From the NCBI GenBank assembly GCA_035294725.1, contig DATGKK010000132.1:1-13037 (forward strand): a DNA stretch of 13,037 bases, in the 5' to 3' direction. A program made the position numbers and the translations under genes. A model generated the notes under the pieces. It had not been told where the DNA came from. It did not search any database and was given only the letters and a program-made list of their open reading frames with translations. Shown here in pieces: positions 1 through 7,500 of this stretch. Source of the stretch: DATGKK01 sp035294725. Its GTDB lineage: Bacteria; Actinomycetota; Acidimicrobiia; Acidimicrobiales; Bog-793. Each line of letters starts with the position of its first letter. Positions within the stretch are counted from its first letter, which is position 1.

Positions 1-2548
1 GGCAGACGGCCAGGAGGTGACAACGGACTCGCCGGCCGCCCGCAAGGCGCAAGAGGGCGTGCTCGAGTTCCTCCTCATCAACCACCCGCTCGACTGCCCG
101 GTGTGCGACCAGGGAGGGGAGTGCCCGCTGCAGGACCAGGCGATGAGCCACGGGCCGGGCGAGTCCCGCTTCATCGAGGAGAAGCGGCACTGGCCGAAGC
201 CGATCGAGATCGGCCCGCTCACGCTGCTCGACCGGGAGCGCTGCATCCAGTGCGCCCGCTGCACCCGCTTCGCCGAGGAGGTGGCCGGCGAACCCCTGAT
301 CGACTTCTTCAGCCGAGGTGACGCGATCGAGGTGGCGATCTTCCCCGAGCGCCCCTTCGACTCCTACTTCTCCGGCAACACGGTCCAGATCTGCCCGGTC
401 GGCGCGCTCACCTCGGTGCCGTACCGGTTCAAGTCCCGCCCCTGGGACCTCGAGCAGGTCGAGACGACGTGCACCTTCTGTGCCGTCGGCTGCCGGGTGG
501 CGGCCCAGTCCTCTGCCGGCAAGCTCGTGCGCTTCCTCGGCATCGACTCCGAGCCGGTGAACCAGTCCTGGCTCTGCGACCGGGGCCGCTACGGCTACGA
601 GGCGGTCAACGCGACCGAGCGCCTCGGCCGCCCGCTCGCCCGGCGCGACGGCGAGCTCGTCGAGGTGACCTGGAACGAGGCGCTGCGAGCGGTCGGCAAC
701 GGCATCAAGGAGGCGCTCTCGTCACAGGGCCCCCGCTCGATCGGCGTCATCGGCGGGGCCCGGCTCCCGAACGAGGACCAGTACGCGTGGTCAAAGCTGG
801 CCCGCGCCGTCATCGGCACCGACAACGTCGACGCGCAGCTCGGCGACGGCCTTCCGGCCGAGCTCGTCGCCTCCCTGCCGGCGGCGACGATCGACGAGGC
901 CTGCTCGGCGAAGGCCGTCATCCTCCTCGGCGGCGACCTGCGCGAGGAGCTGCCCGTGCTCCACCTCCGCCTCAGGGTCGCGGCCGTCCACCACGGCCTG
1001 CGCATCATCGACTGCTCGCCGGTCCCGACCGCCCTCTCCGCGGTGGCAGTCGCCGTGGTGCCGGCCCGTCCCGGCGAGGCGCCGGCGCTCTGTGCCGCTC
1101 TCACCGGGAGCCCGGCCGGCGCCAGGCCCACCGCAGGAGCCGGGAACGGGACCCACGGCGGCCCGCCGGCCGCCCTTGCTCGTGCCCGCGAGGTGCTCGA
1201 GGGCCTTCGCGGCGAGGACGTGGTCGTCGTGCTCGGGCGGCCCTCGGTGGCCGAGAGCGCCGAGTCGGTGGCCGCGGCGGCGGCCCTCCTCGCCGAGGGG
1301 CTGCCCGGCGTGCGCTTCCTGCCGGCGCTCTCGCGGGCGAACGTGCGAGGCGCGATCGACATGGGACTGGCACCGGGGATGCTGCCCGGGCGGGTCACCC
1401 TCGAGGGCGCGAGGGCCTGGTACGAGGACCAGTGGGGCTCGCTCCCCGAGGCTGCCGGGCTCGACACGAGGGGGATGCTCGAAGCCGCAGCGGCGGGCAC
1501 GCTGCGCGCGCTCGTGCTCGTCGGGGCCGACCCGCTGTCCGACTTCCCCGACCGCGACCTCGCGACGCGCGCCCTCGAGCAGGTCCCGTTCCTCGTCGCC
1601 ATCGACACGCTCCCGTGCCCCTCGAGCCAGCTCGCCGACGTCGTGCTCCCGGCAGCAGGGCCGACCGAGCGGGGCGGCACCACGACGAACATCGAGGGCA
1701 GAGTGACCCGGCTCGCCCAAAAGGTCGTGCCGCCCGGGCTCGCGCGCCCCGACTGGGTCATCGCCTGCGAGATCGCCGAGCGGCTCGGCATGGACCTCGG
1801 TTTCGACCACCTCGAGGCGATCTGGGAGGAGCTCGAGGAGGTCGCCCCGTCGCACTTCGGGGCCACGGTGGAGGCCGTCTACGGCCCGGCCGGCGCCGAC
1901 GGCGTCGTGGTGCCGCTCCGGCGTGTCGCCGTCGCCGGCCCCGGCGCCGGACGGGTGCGCCGGCCGCTCGACCCGATCGCCACCCCCGGCATCGAGTCGG
2001 TCGTCATGGTCGGGGCCCCGATGTTCGCCGGCGCCGCCACGGTGCCGAGCGGCGACGTGGAGGAGTCGGTCGGGATCGAGGAGCTGGGCCTCGAGGCGCC
2101 GGCGCTGTTGAGCGACAGCCTCACCGTGGCGCCGGGGATCGCCCGGCCGGCGCCGATCTCCTTCGACCCGGCTCGCTGGCCGGCTCCGGCGGCGCCGGCT
2201 CCGGACTCCTACTCGCACCGGCTCGTCGCGCGCCGGGTCCTCTACGACCACGGGAGCCTCGTGCAGGCCGCCCCCTCGCTCGCCGGCCTCGCACCGGCCC
2301 AGCAGCTGCGGCTGCCCCGCCGGGAGCTCGAGCGGCTCGGGGTCGCCGAGGGCGACGAGGTCCGGGTCCGCTCCAACCGGGGGGAGCTCGTCGTGCCCGT
2401 CGCCGGGGACGACTCCGTGCCGGCCGGCGTCGCCCTGCTCGGCCTCAACCTGACGCCGGTCGACGAGCCGGGGGCCTCCTCGCTCATCGACAGCGACGAG
2501 CCCGCCCAGACCATCCGCATCGAGACCCTCGCCCGAGTGGAGGCCTGA
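1..2548 (+). CDS. nuoG: NADH-quinone oxidoreductase subunit G (NuoG), 5'-truncated by window edge
   Basis: Iron-sulfur subunit of the complex I peripheral arm, carrying electrons from the NADH site toward NuoI. The reading frame is open from base 2, where the text ADGQEVTTDS matches the family just after the N-terminal 2Fe-2S domain. That domain lies upstream of the window, and the GTG at 17 is an internal Val. Visible cluster ligands: N5 motif His-x3-Cys-x2-Cys-x5-Cys (codons at 83, 95, 104, 122); N4 Cys at 242, 251, 260 and 392; and the optional N7 motif C-x2-C-x3-C-x27-C (470, 479, 491, 575). A molybdopterin-oxidoreductase-like domain follows, with a Gly/Ala-rich linker near 1100-1180 and the conserved segment RGGTTTNIEGRV (about 1672-1707). 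A dinucleotide-binding-like C-terminal domain covers about 2230-2545. At least 848 residues are present; the whole protein is probably 900 or more. The TGA overlaps the nuoH ATG. Confidence 0.97.
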   Translation, partial: ADGQEVTTDSPAARKAQEGVLEFLLINHPLDCPVCDQGGECPLQDQAMSHGPGESRFIEEKRHWPKPIEIGPLTLLDRERCIQCARCTRFAEEVAGEPLIDFFSRGDAIEVAIFPERPFDSYFSGNTVQICPVGALTSVPYRFKSRPWDLEQVETTCTFCAVGCRVAAQSSAGKLVRFLGIDSEPVNQSWLCDRGRYGYEAVNATERLGRPLARRDGELVEVTWNEALRAVGNGIKEALSSQGPRSIGVIGGARLPNEDQYAWSKLARAVIGTDNVDAQLGDGLPAELVASLPAATIDEACSAKAVILLGGDLREELPVLHLRLRVAAVHHGLRIIDCSPVPTALSAVAVAVVPARPGEAPALCAALTGSPAGARPTAGAGNGTHGGPPAALARAREVLEGLRGEDVVVVLGRPSVAESAESVAAAAALLAEGLPGVRFLPALSRANVRGAIDMGLAPGMLPGRVTLEGARAWYEDQWGSLPEAAGLDTRGMLEAAAAGTLRALVLVGADPLSDFPDRDLATRALEQVPFLVAIDTLPCPSSQLADVVLPAAGPTERGGTTTNIEGRVTRLAQKVVPPGLARPDWVIACEIAERLGMDLGFDHLEAIWEELEEVAPSHFGATVEAVYGPAGADGVVVPLRRVAVAGPGAGRVRRPLDPIATPGIESVVMVGAPMFAGAATVPSGDVEESVGIEELGLEAPALLSDSLTVAPGIARPAPISFDPARWPAPAAPAPDSYSHRLVARRVLYDHGSLVQAAPSLAGLAPAQQLRLPRRELERLGVAEGDEVRVRSNRGELVVPVAGDDSVPAGVALLGLNLTPVDEPGASSLIDSDEPAQTIRIETLARVEA
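1157..1174. repeat. Inverted repeat in the linker-coding part of nuoG
   Basis: Perfect 7-base arms GGCGGCC and GGCCGCC flank a 4-base loop (CGCC). The repeat encodes part of the Gly/Ala-rich linker of NuoG. In DNA this GC-rich a few such repeats are expected by chance, so no function is claimed. Confidence 0.45.
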
Positions 2549-3792
2549 TGGGAGATCCGCTCTTCCTCCACGGCGTCGACGTCGGCGCCCTCGTCATCGC
2601 CATCGTGAAGGTCGTCGCCATCTTCGGGGTGCTCCTCGTCTCGGTGATGCTGATGATCTGGCTCGAGCGCAAGGTCATCTCGGACATGCAGAACCGGATC
2701 GGCCCGAACCGGGCCGGCCCCTTCGGACTGCTCCAGTCGCTCGCGGACGGCATCAAGCTGTTCTTCAAAGAGGACCTGCTCCCCGAGCGGGCGGACCGCT
2801 TCGTGTTCAAGCTCGCCCCCTACCTCACGCTCGTGCCGGCCTTCCTCATCTTCACGGTCGTGCCGGTCGGCGGCGTGGTGAACATCGCCCACCACGTGGT
2901 CGAGCTCCAGGTGGCCGACCCGCCGATCGGGATCCTGTTCCTCCTCGCCCTCTCGTCGGTCTCGGTCTACGGGACGATGCTCGCCGGGTGGTCGTCGGGG
3001 TCGAAGTACCCCCTCCTCGGCTCGGTGCGGGCGAGCGCGCAGATGATCAGCTACGAGGCGGCGATGGGCCTCTCGGTCGTGGCCGTCGTGCTGCAGGACC
3101 ACACGCTCTCGACGAGGGGGATCGTCCTCTCCCAGGCGCCGCACGTCTGGGACTGGGGCGTGTTCCGGACCGGGATCATCCCCTTCCTCATCTTCTGGGT
3201 CGCCGTGACCGCCGAGCTCAACCGGCCGCCGTTCGACCTCGTCGAGGGGGAGCAGGAGCTGGTCGGCGGCTTCAACACGGAGTACTCGTCGATCCGCTTC
3301 GCCATGTTCTACCTGGCCGAGTTCATGAACATGATCACCATGTCGGCGATCATGGTGACGCTGTTCTTCGGCGGGCCGGACGGCCCCGGGTTCCACTTCG
3401 CACGGTGGCTGTGGCCGATCCTGTGGTTCGCCGGCAAGACGGGGGTCTTCCTCTACGTCTACGTGTGGATCCGGGCCGCCCTGCCGAGGCTGCGCTACGA
3501 CCAGCTCATGGACGTCGGGTGGAAGGCGCTCATCCCGCTCTCGCTCGGCTGGCTCCTCGTGATCGCCGGCGCCGACATCAACGCGGCCTGGCTCTTCGCC
3601 ATCTTCGGCGGCGGCCTCGTCGCCGCCGGGCTGCTCTACCGGACCCTCGTGGTGAGCCGGCGCCGCCGCGAGCTCGAGGCGCAGCGCCCCGGGACCGGGC
3701 GCGCCCGCCGGCTTGCGGCCCGCCCACTGCTGAACGAGCTGGGGCCGGTCGAGGCCCCGGCGCTCGCGGCGCCGGAGGAGGGATCGCGATGA
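2548..3792 (+). CDS. nuoH: NADH-quinone oxidoreductase subunit H (NuoH)
   Basis: Membrane subunit that forms most of the quinone-binding cavity at the junction of the two arms of complex I. The 414-residue protein has about eight hydrophobic segments and the family signatures WLERKVISDMQNRIGPNRAG (about residues 33-52) and ELNRPPFDLVEGEQELVGGF (about 224-243). The latter is the acidic quinone-site loop. A family member of normal length would end near residue 368; here a basic, Pro/Ala-rich cytoplasmic tail of about 45 residues follows (SRRRRELEAQRPG and onward). The ATG was chosen because it overlaps the nuoG TGA (ATGA) and has GGAGG at 2539-2543, four bases upstream. It overlaps nuoI in the same way, so translational coupling is likely. 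Confidence 0.97.
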   Translation: MGDPLFLHGVDVGALVIAIVKVVAIFGVLLVSVMLMIWLERKVISDMQNRIGPNRAGPFGLLQSLADGIKLFFKEDLLPERADRFVFKLAPYLTLVPAFLIFTVVPVGGVVNIAHHVVELQVADPPIGILFLLALSSVSVYGTMLAGWSSGSKYPLLGSVRASAQMISYEAAMGLSVVAVVLQDHTLSTRGIVLSQAPHVWDWGVFRTGIIPFLIFWVAVTAELNRPPFDLVEGEQELVGGFNTEYSSIRFAMFYLAEFMNMITMSAIMVTLFFGGPDGPGFHFARWLWPILWFAGKTGVFLYVYVWIRAALPRLRYDQLMDVGWKALIPLSLGWLLVIAGADINAAWLFAIFGGGLVAAGLLYRTLVVSRRRRELEAQRPGTGRARRLAARPLLNELGPVEAPALAAPEEGSR

Positions 3793-4475
3793 GCCGCCTT
3801 CCCGCGTTCCTCGGCGGCTTCAAGGTCACCTTGAAGCAGGTGCTAGAGCCTCGGGTGACCCACGAGTACCCGAAGGAGAAGCTGCCGAAGCCGCCGCGGG
3901 TCCACGGCCGCCACGTGCTCAACCGGTACGAGGACGGGATGGAGAAGTGCATCGGCTGCGAGCTGTGCGCGGCGGTCTGCCCGGCCGACTGCATCTACGT
4001 CCGGGGCAAGGACAACCCGCCCGACGCACCCGTCTCGCCGGGCGAGCGTTACGGCTTTGTCTACGAGATCAACTTCCTGCGCTGCATCCACTGCGACATG
4101 TGCGTGGAGGCCTGCCCGACCGAGGCCATCACCGAGTCGAAGATGTTCGAGTTCTCCTTCACGAGCCGGGCCGACGCCATCTACACGCGAGACGAGCTGC
4201 TCGTCGACGACGAGGGCAAACCGAAGCGCCTGCCCTGGGAGGACTGGCGGGAGGGAGAGGACCAGCACACCTCGGGGTGGATGCGGGCGACGGCGCCTGC
4301 CGGCTCGGCCGAGTACGAGGGCGTCGTGCAGTGGTCCGGTGAGCTCGGCTACGGGGTTCGCGCACCCGAGGGAGGCCAGAGCGGCCGGCGCGACGACGCC
4401 GCCACCGGCAACATCTCCATCCGCGCCGTCGAGCGCTCGAAGATCCCGCGGCGCGCCGGGGGGAAGGTCGTCTGA
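3789..4475 (+). CDS. nuoI: NADH-quinone oxidoreductase subunit I (NuoI), two 4Fe-4S clusters
   Basis: Ferredoxin-like subunit that passes electrons from NuoG through clusters N6a and N6b toward N2 and the quinone site. The 228-residue protein has two classical C-x2-C-x2-C-x3-C-P motifs: Cys54, 57, 60, 64 (CIGCELCAAVCP) and Cys99, 102, 105, 109 (CIHCDMCVEACP). A hydrophilic C-terminus of about 119 residues follows the second motif; that is some 45-50 residues longer than in E. coli NuoI (from memory of that protein). The ATG overlaps the nuoH stop as ATGA and has a strong GGAGGAGGG ribosome-binding site at 3774-3782. The stop overlaps the nuoJ ATG. Confidence 0.97.
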   Translation: MSRLPAFLGGFKVTLKQVLEPRVTHEYPKEKLPKPPRVHGRHVLNRYEDGMEKCIGCELCAAVCPADCIYVRGKDNPPDAPVSPGERYGFVYEINFLRCIHCDMCVEACPTEAITESKMFEFSFTSRADAIYTRDELLVDDEGKPKRLPWEDWREGEDQHTSGWMRATAPAGSAEYEGVVQWSGELGYGVRAPEGGQSGRRDDAATGNISIRAVERSKIPRRAGGKVV

Positions 4476-5206
4476 TGCACCTCCTCCTCGCCGCCACCGT
4501 GCCCGACGCCCTCACCTTTGCCGTCGCGGCCGCCATCTCGGTCATCGGCGCCCTCGGGGTCGTGCTCTCGCGCAACCCGGTCCACTCCGCCCTCATGCTG
4601 ATCATGACCCTGTTCGGCGTGGCCGTGCTGTTCGTCGAGGAGAACGCCCAGTTCCTCGCCGCCGTCCAGGTGATCGTCTACGCCGGCGCCATCGTCGTGC
4701 TCTTCCTGTTCGTCATCATGCTGCTCGGCGTCGACCGGAGCGAGGCGCTCGCCTCCGAGCCGATGCCGGCCCAGCGGTGGCTCGCGCTCGTGCTCGGGAT
4801 CCTCGGCTGCGCCGAGGTGATCCTCCTCGCAAGAGGCAAGTGGCCGGTCGGCGCCCACTCGGTCTCCGGGGTGGCCAACCCTCCCCACACGGCCAACGTC
4901 ACGGTCCTCGGCCGCTCGGTGTTCACCACCTACCTGCTGCCGTTCGAGATCACCTCCGCCCTGCTCGTCATCGCCGTGATCGGCGCCGTCGTGCTCGCCC
5001 GCCGTCCCCGCGGCCCCGAGGGCGAGGCGCCCGCCTCGGGGACCGGCTCGGAGCAGGCAGCCGGAGAAGGTGGCGGCGCAGGCGCGCCGGAGCGCGGCGC
5101 CGGAGCGGGGCTCGCTCCGGCAGAGCTCGCGCCTCAGCCCGAGCCCGGCGGGACCGTACTCGAAGAGGAGGAGCGCGTGAGCGTGGCGCAAAGGCCGGAC
5201 CAGTGA
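4475..5206 (+). CDS. nuoJ: NADH-quinone oxidoreductase subunit J (NuoJ)
   Basis: Membrane-arm subunit next to NuoH, NuoA and NuoK. Its third transmembrane helix is known to switch conformation during coupling, and the matching conserved segment VIVYAGAIVVLFLFVIMLLG is present (about residues 67-86). The 243-residue protein has about five hydrophobic segments up to residue 175. A low-complexity Gly/Ala/Glu/Pro tail (residues 176-243) with no recognisable domain follows. The DNA of that tail is rich in inverted repeats (listed separately). The ATG overlaps the nuoI stop and is preceded by GGAAGG at 4462-4467, seven bases away. The stop overlaps the nuoK GTG. Confidence 0.95.
   Translation: MHLLLAATVPDALTFAVAAAISVIGALGVVLSRNPVHSALMLIMTLFGVAVLFVEENAQFLAAVQVIVYAGAIVVLFLFVIMLLGVDRSEALASEPMPAQRWLALVLGILGCAEVILLARGKWPVGAHSVSGVANPPHTANVTVLGRSVFTTYLLPFEITSALLVIAVIGAVVLARRPRGPEGEAPASGTGSEQAAGEGGGAGAPERGAGAGLAPAELAPQPEPGGTVLEEEERVSVAQRPDQ
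5043..5121. repeat. Inverted-repeat cluster in the nuoJ 3' end
   Basis: Two separate inverted repeats lie in the DNA of the low-complexity NuoJ tail. CCGGCT (5043-5048) pairs with AGCCGG (5059-5064). GCCGGAGCG (5099-5107) pairs perfectly with CGCTCCGGC (5113-5121) across a 5-base loop. No T run follows, so this is not a classical terminator. It could slow translation or transcription before nuoK, or simply reflect GC-rich low-complexity sequence. Confidence 0.45.
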
Positions 5207-5508
5207 GCGTTCCCGGCGACTTCTACCTGACCCTGTCGGCCGTGCTGTTCACGATCGGCGCCATCGGCCTGCTCGTGCGCCGGAACGTGCTCGTCATGTT
5301 CATGTGCGTCGAGCTGATGCTGAACGCGGCGAACCTCGCCTTCGTGACCTTCGCCCGCGAGCTCGACGACGTCGGCGGGCAGACGGCCGTGTTCTTCGTC
5401 CTCGTGGTGGCGGCGGCCGAGGTCGTCGTCGGTCTCGGGATCATCGTCGCCATCTTCCGGCGCCGTGTCGGGGCCACCGCCGACGACATCCACGTCCTGA
5501 AGGGCTAG
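5203..5508 (+). CDS. nuoK: NADH-quinone oxidoreductase subunit K (NuoK)
   Basis: Small MrpC-like membrane subunit between NuoJ and NuoN in the proton-translocating arm. The 101-residue product has the usual family length and three transmembrane helices. The two membrane glutamates known to be needed for proton transfer in E. coli (Glu36 and Glu72) correspond to Glu37 (FMCVELMLNAANL) and Glu73 (VVAAAEVVVGLG). The GTG start was chosen because it gives family length, overlaps the nuoJ TGA as GTGA, and has AAAGG at 5190-5194 eight bases upstream. The gene is easy to miss because it shares a longer open frame that begins inside nuoI. Confidence 0.96.
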   Translation: MSVPGDFYLTLSAVLFTIGAIGLLVRRNVLVMFMCVELMLNAANLAFVTFARELDDVGGQTAVFFVLVVAAAEVVVGLGIIVAIFRRRVGATADDIHVLKG

Positions 5509-5514
5509 GCCCCC

Positions 5515-7500
5515 GTGCTCCACGTTGCCTTCCTGATCCCCCTGTTCCCCCTGGCCGGCTACGGCATCCTCACGCTCGCCGGGCGGCGGCTCGGCAACCC
5601 GCTCGCGGGGTGGCTCGCCACCGCCATGGTCGGGGCGAGCTTCGTCGTCACCCTGGTGGTGTTCGCGGGGCTGTTCGGGCGGGCCCCGGCGCACCGTTCT
5701 TTCCAGCAGACGTGGTGGACCTGGTTCTCGGTCGACCGTCTGCACGTGACCGCCGGGATCCTCGTCGACCCCCTGTCCATGACGATGGCGCTGTTCGTGA
5801 CGGGGGTGAGCACGCTCATCCACCTGTACTCGATCGGTTACATGGAGCACGACCCGCAGTTCCCGAAGTTCTTCCTCTACCTCAACTTGTTCGTCGCCGC
5901 CATGCTGCTGCTCGTGCTCGGCGGCAACCTGCTCATGACCTTCCTCGGCTGGGAGGGCGTCGGGGTCTGCTCCTACTTCCTCATCTCGTTCTGGTTCGAC
6001 CGGCCGAGCGCGGCGAGCGCCGGCAAGAAGGCGATGATCTTCAACCGGATCGGCGACGCCGGGTTCCTCGTGGCGATGTTCCTCGTGTTCGAGCGGACCG
6101 GATCGCTCCAGTACACGACGGTGTTCTCGCGCCTCGGGCACGTCGGCACGCCCTCGCTCACCGCGAGCGCCCTGCTGCTGTTCCTCGGCGCCGCCGGGAA
6201 GTCGGCGCAGCTCCCCCTCTACCCCTGGCTGGCGGACGCGATGGAGGGCCCCACTCCGGTCTCTGCCCTCATCCACGCCGCCACGATGGTGACCGCCGGC
6301 GTCTACCTCATGTGCCGCATCAACCCGATCCTGTTCCGGGCACCGGACGCCGCCCACACGATCGCCATCATCGGGGGGATCACCGCCTTCCTCGGCGCCA
6401 CCATCGCCTGCGCCCAGACCGACATCAAGAAGATCCTCGCCTACTCCACGATCTCGCAGCTCGGCTACATGTTCCTCGCCGCGGGCGTCGGCGCCTACGT
6501 GGCGGCCATCTTCCTCATGCTCACGCACGCCTTCTACAAGGCACTTTTGTTCCTCGGGGCCGGCTCGGTGATCCACGCCATGAACGACGAGCAGAACACC
6601 AAGGCGATGGGCGGGCTCCGCGCCCTCATGCCCATCACGGCCGGGACGTTCCTCGTGGCCTGGCTGTCGATCGGTGGCGTGCCTCCGTTCTCGGGCTTCT
6701 GGTCAAAGGGCGACGTCCTGCTCAACACCTACGGTTACAGCCCGGTGCTGTACGCTCTCGGGGCGCTCACGGCGGTGCTCACCGCGTACTACATCGGCCG
6801 CTGCTACATGCTCGTGTTCACGGGGAACGCGCGCTGGGCCGAGGCTCGAGCGAGCGGGGACGGGCACGGGCACGTCGTCGGCGGACCGGTGCCGGCGGGC
6901 GAGGACGCCGCCTCGGTGAGCCCGACAGCCGGGCACGGCGAGCGCGAGCACGGCGCGCTCCATCCGCACGAGCCGAGCTGGGTCATGACCCTCCCGCTCC
7001 TCGTGCTCGGAGTCGCCTCGGCGCTCGGCGGCCTCATCAACCTGCCCTTCCACCCAACGCTCGTCTTCCTCGAGCGGTGGCTCGACCCGGTCGTGGGCAA
7101 GACGTTGTTCAACCATCACTTCAGCGCCGCCTCCGAGATCGGCTTCGCCTGCATCGACGGCGTGCTCGCCGTCGTCGGCGTGGCGCTCGCCGTCACGCTC
7201 TGGCGGGCCGTCGCCGACCGCCCGGCCGTCGAGCCGACCTTCCTCCAGCGGGCCTGGTACATCGACTTCGGCTACGACCGGCTGCTCGCCCGCACCTCGA
7301 CCCGGTTCGCCGCCTTCACCTCCGCCGTCGTGGAGCGAAAGGTGATCGACGGCGCCGTGAACGGGGTCGCCGCCGCCTTCAGGCGGGGAGGCGGCGTGCT
7401 GCGCAGGGTGCAGACGGGCTACGTCCGCAACTACGCCCTCGGGGTGATGCTCGGCCTCGTCGTGCTGCTGGCCTACGTGGTGTCGAGGTCGGTCTCGTGA
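5515..7500 (+). CDS. nuoL: NADH-quinone oxidoreductase subunit L (NuoL), distal antiporter-like subunit
   Basis: Terminal antiporter-like subunit of the membrane arm, carrying one proton channel and the long lateral helix. The 661-residue protein has about 16 membrane helices. Known channel residues are in place: Glu147 (GWEGVGVCSY), Asp181 (NRIGDAG), Lys229 (AAGKSAQLPL), His254 (ALIHAATM), His338 and Lys342 (THAFYKALL). The distal Lys is present as Lys398, but the neighbouring Asp of the usual S-K-D motif is Gly399, followed by Asp400. A His/Gly/Pro-rich loop lies at about residues 441-485. The GTG start gives the expected N-terminus and has GAAGGG at 5499-5504 ten bases upstream. This is the only nuo junction here without a stop/start overlap. 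Confidence 0.97.
   Translation: MLHVAFLIPLFPLAGYGILTLAGRRLGNPLAGWLATAMVGASFVVTLVVFAGLFGRAPAHRSFQQTWWTWFSVDRLHVTAGILVDPLSMTMALFVTGVSTLIHLYSIGYMEHDPQFPKFFLYLNLFVAAMLLLVLGGNLLMTFLGWEGVGVCSYFLISFWFDRPSAASAGKKAMIFNRIGDAGFLVAMFLVFERTGSLQYTTVFSRLGHVGTPSLTASALLLFLGAAGKSAQLPLYPWLADAMEGPTPVSALIHAATMVTAGVYLMCRINPILFRAPDAAHTIAIIGGITAFLGATIACAQTDIKKILAYSTISQLGYMFLAAGVGAYVAAIFLMLTHAFYKALLFLGAGSVIHAMNDEQNTKAMGGLRALMPITAGTFLVAWLSIGGVPPFSGFWSKGDVLLNTYGYSPVLYALGALTAVLTAYYIGRCYMLVFTGNARWAEARASGDGHGHVVGGPVPAGEDAASVSPTAGHGEREHGALHPHEPSWVMTLPLLVLGVASALGGLINLPFHPTLVFLERWLDPVVGKTLFNHHFSAASEIGFACIDGVLAVVGVALAVTLWRAVADRPAVEPTFLQRAWYIDFGYDRLLARTSTRFAAFTSAVVERKVIDGAVNGVAAAFRRGGGVLRRVQTGYVRNYALGVMLGLVVLLAYVVSRSVS

Noticed and set aside
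17..19. GTG as the true start of nuoG
   Set aside because: The frame continues upstream to base 2 with conserved NuoG sequence, and the N-terminal 2Fe-2S domain is missing, so this is an internal Val of a truncated gene.
469..2547. Long open frame running from inside nuoG into nuoH
   Set aside because: The part before 2548 is an Arg/Pro-rich out-of-frame translation of nuoG; only the part from the ATG at 2548 is a recognisable protein.
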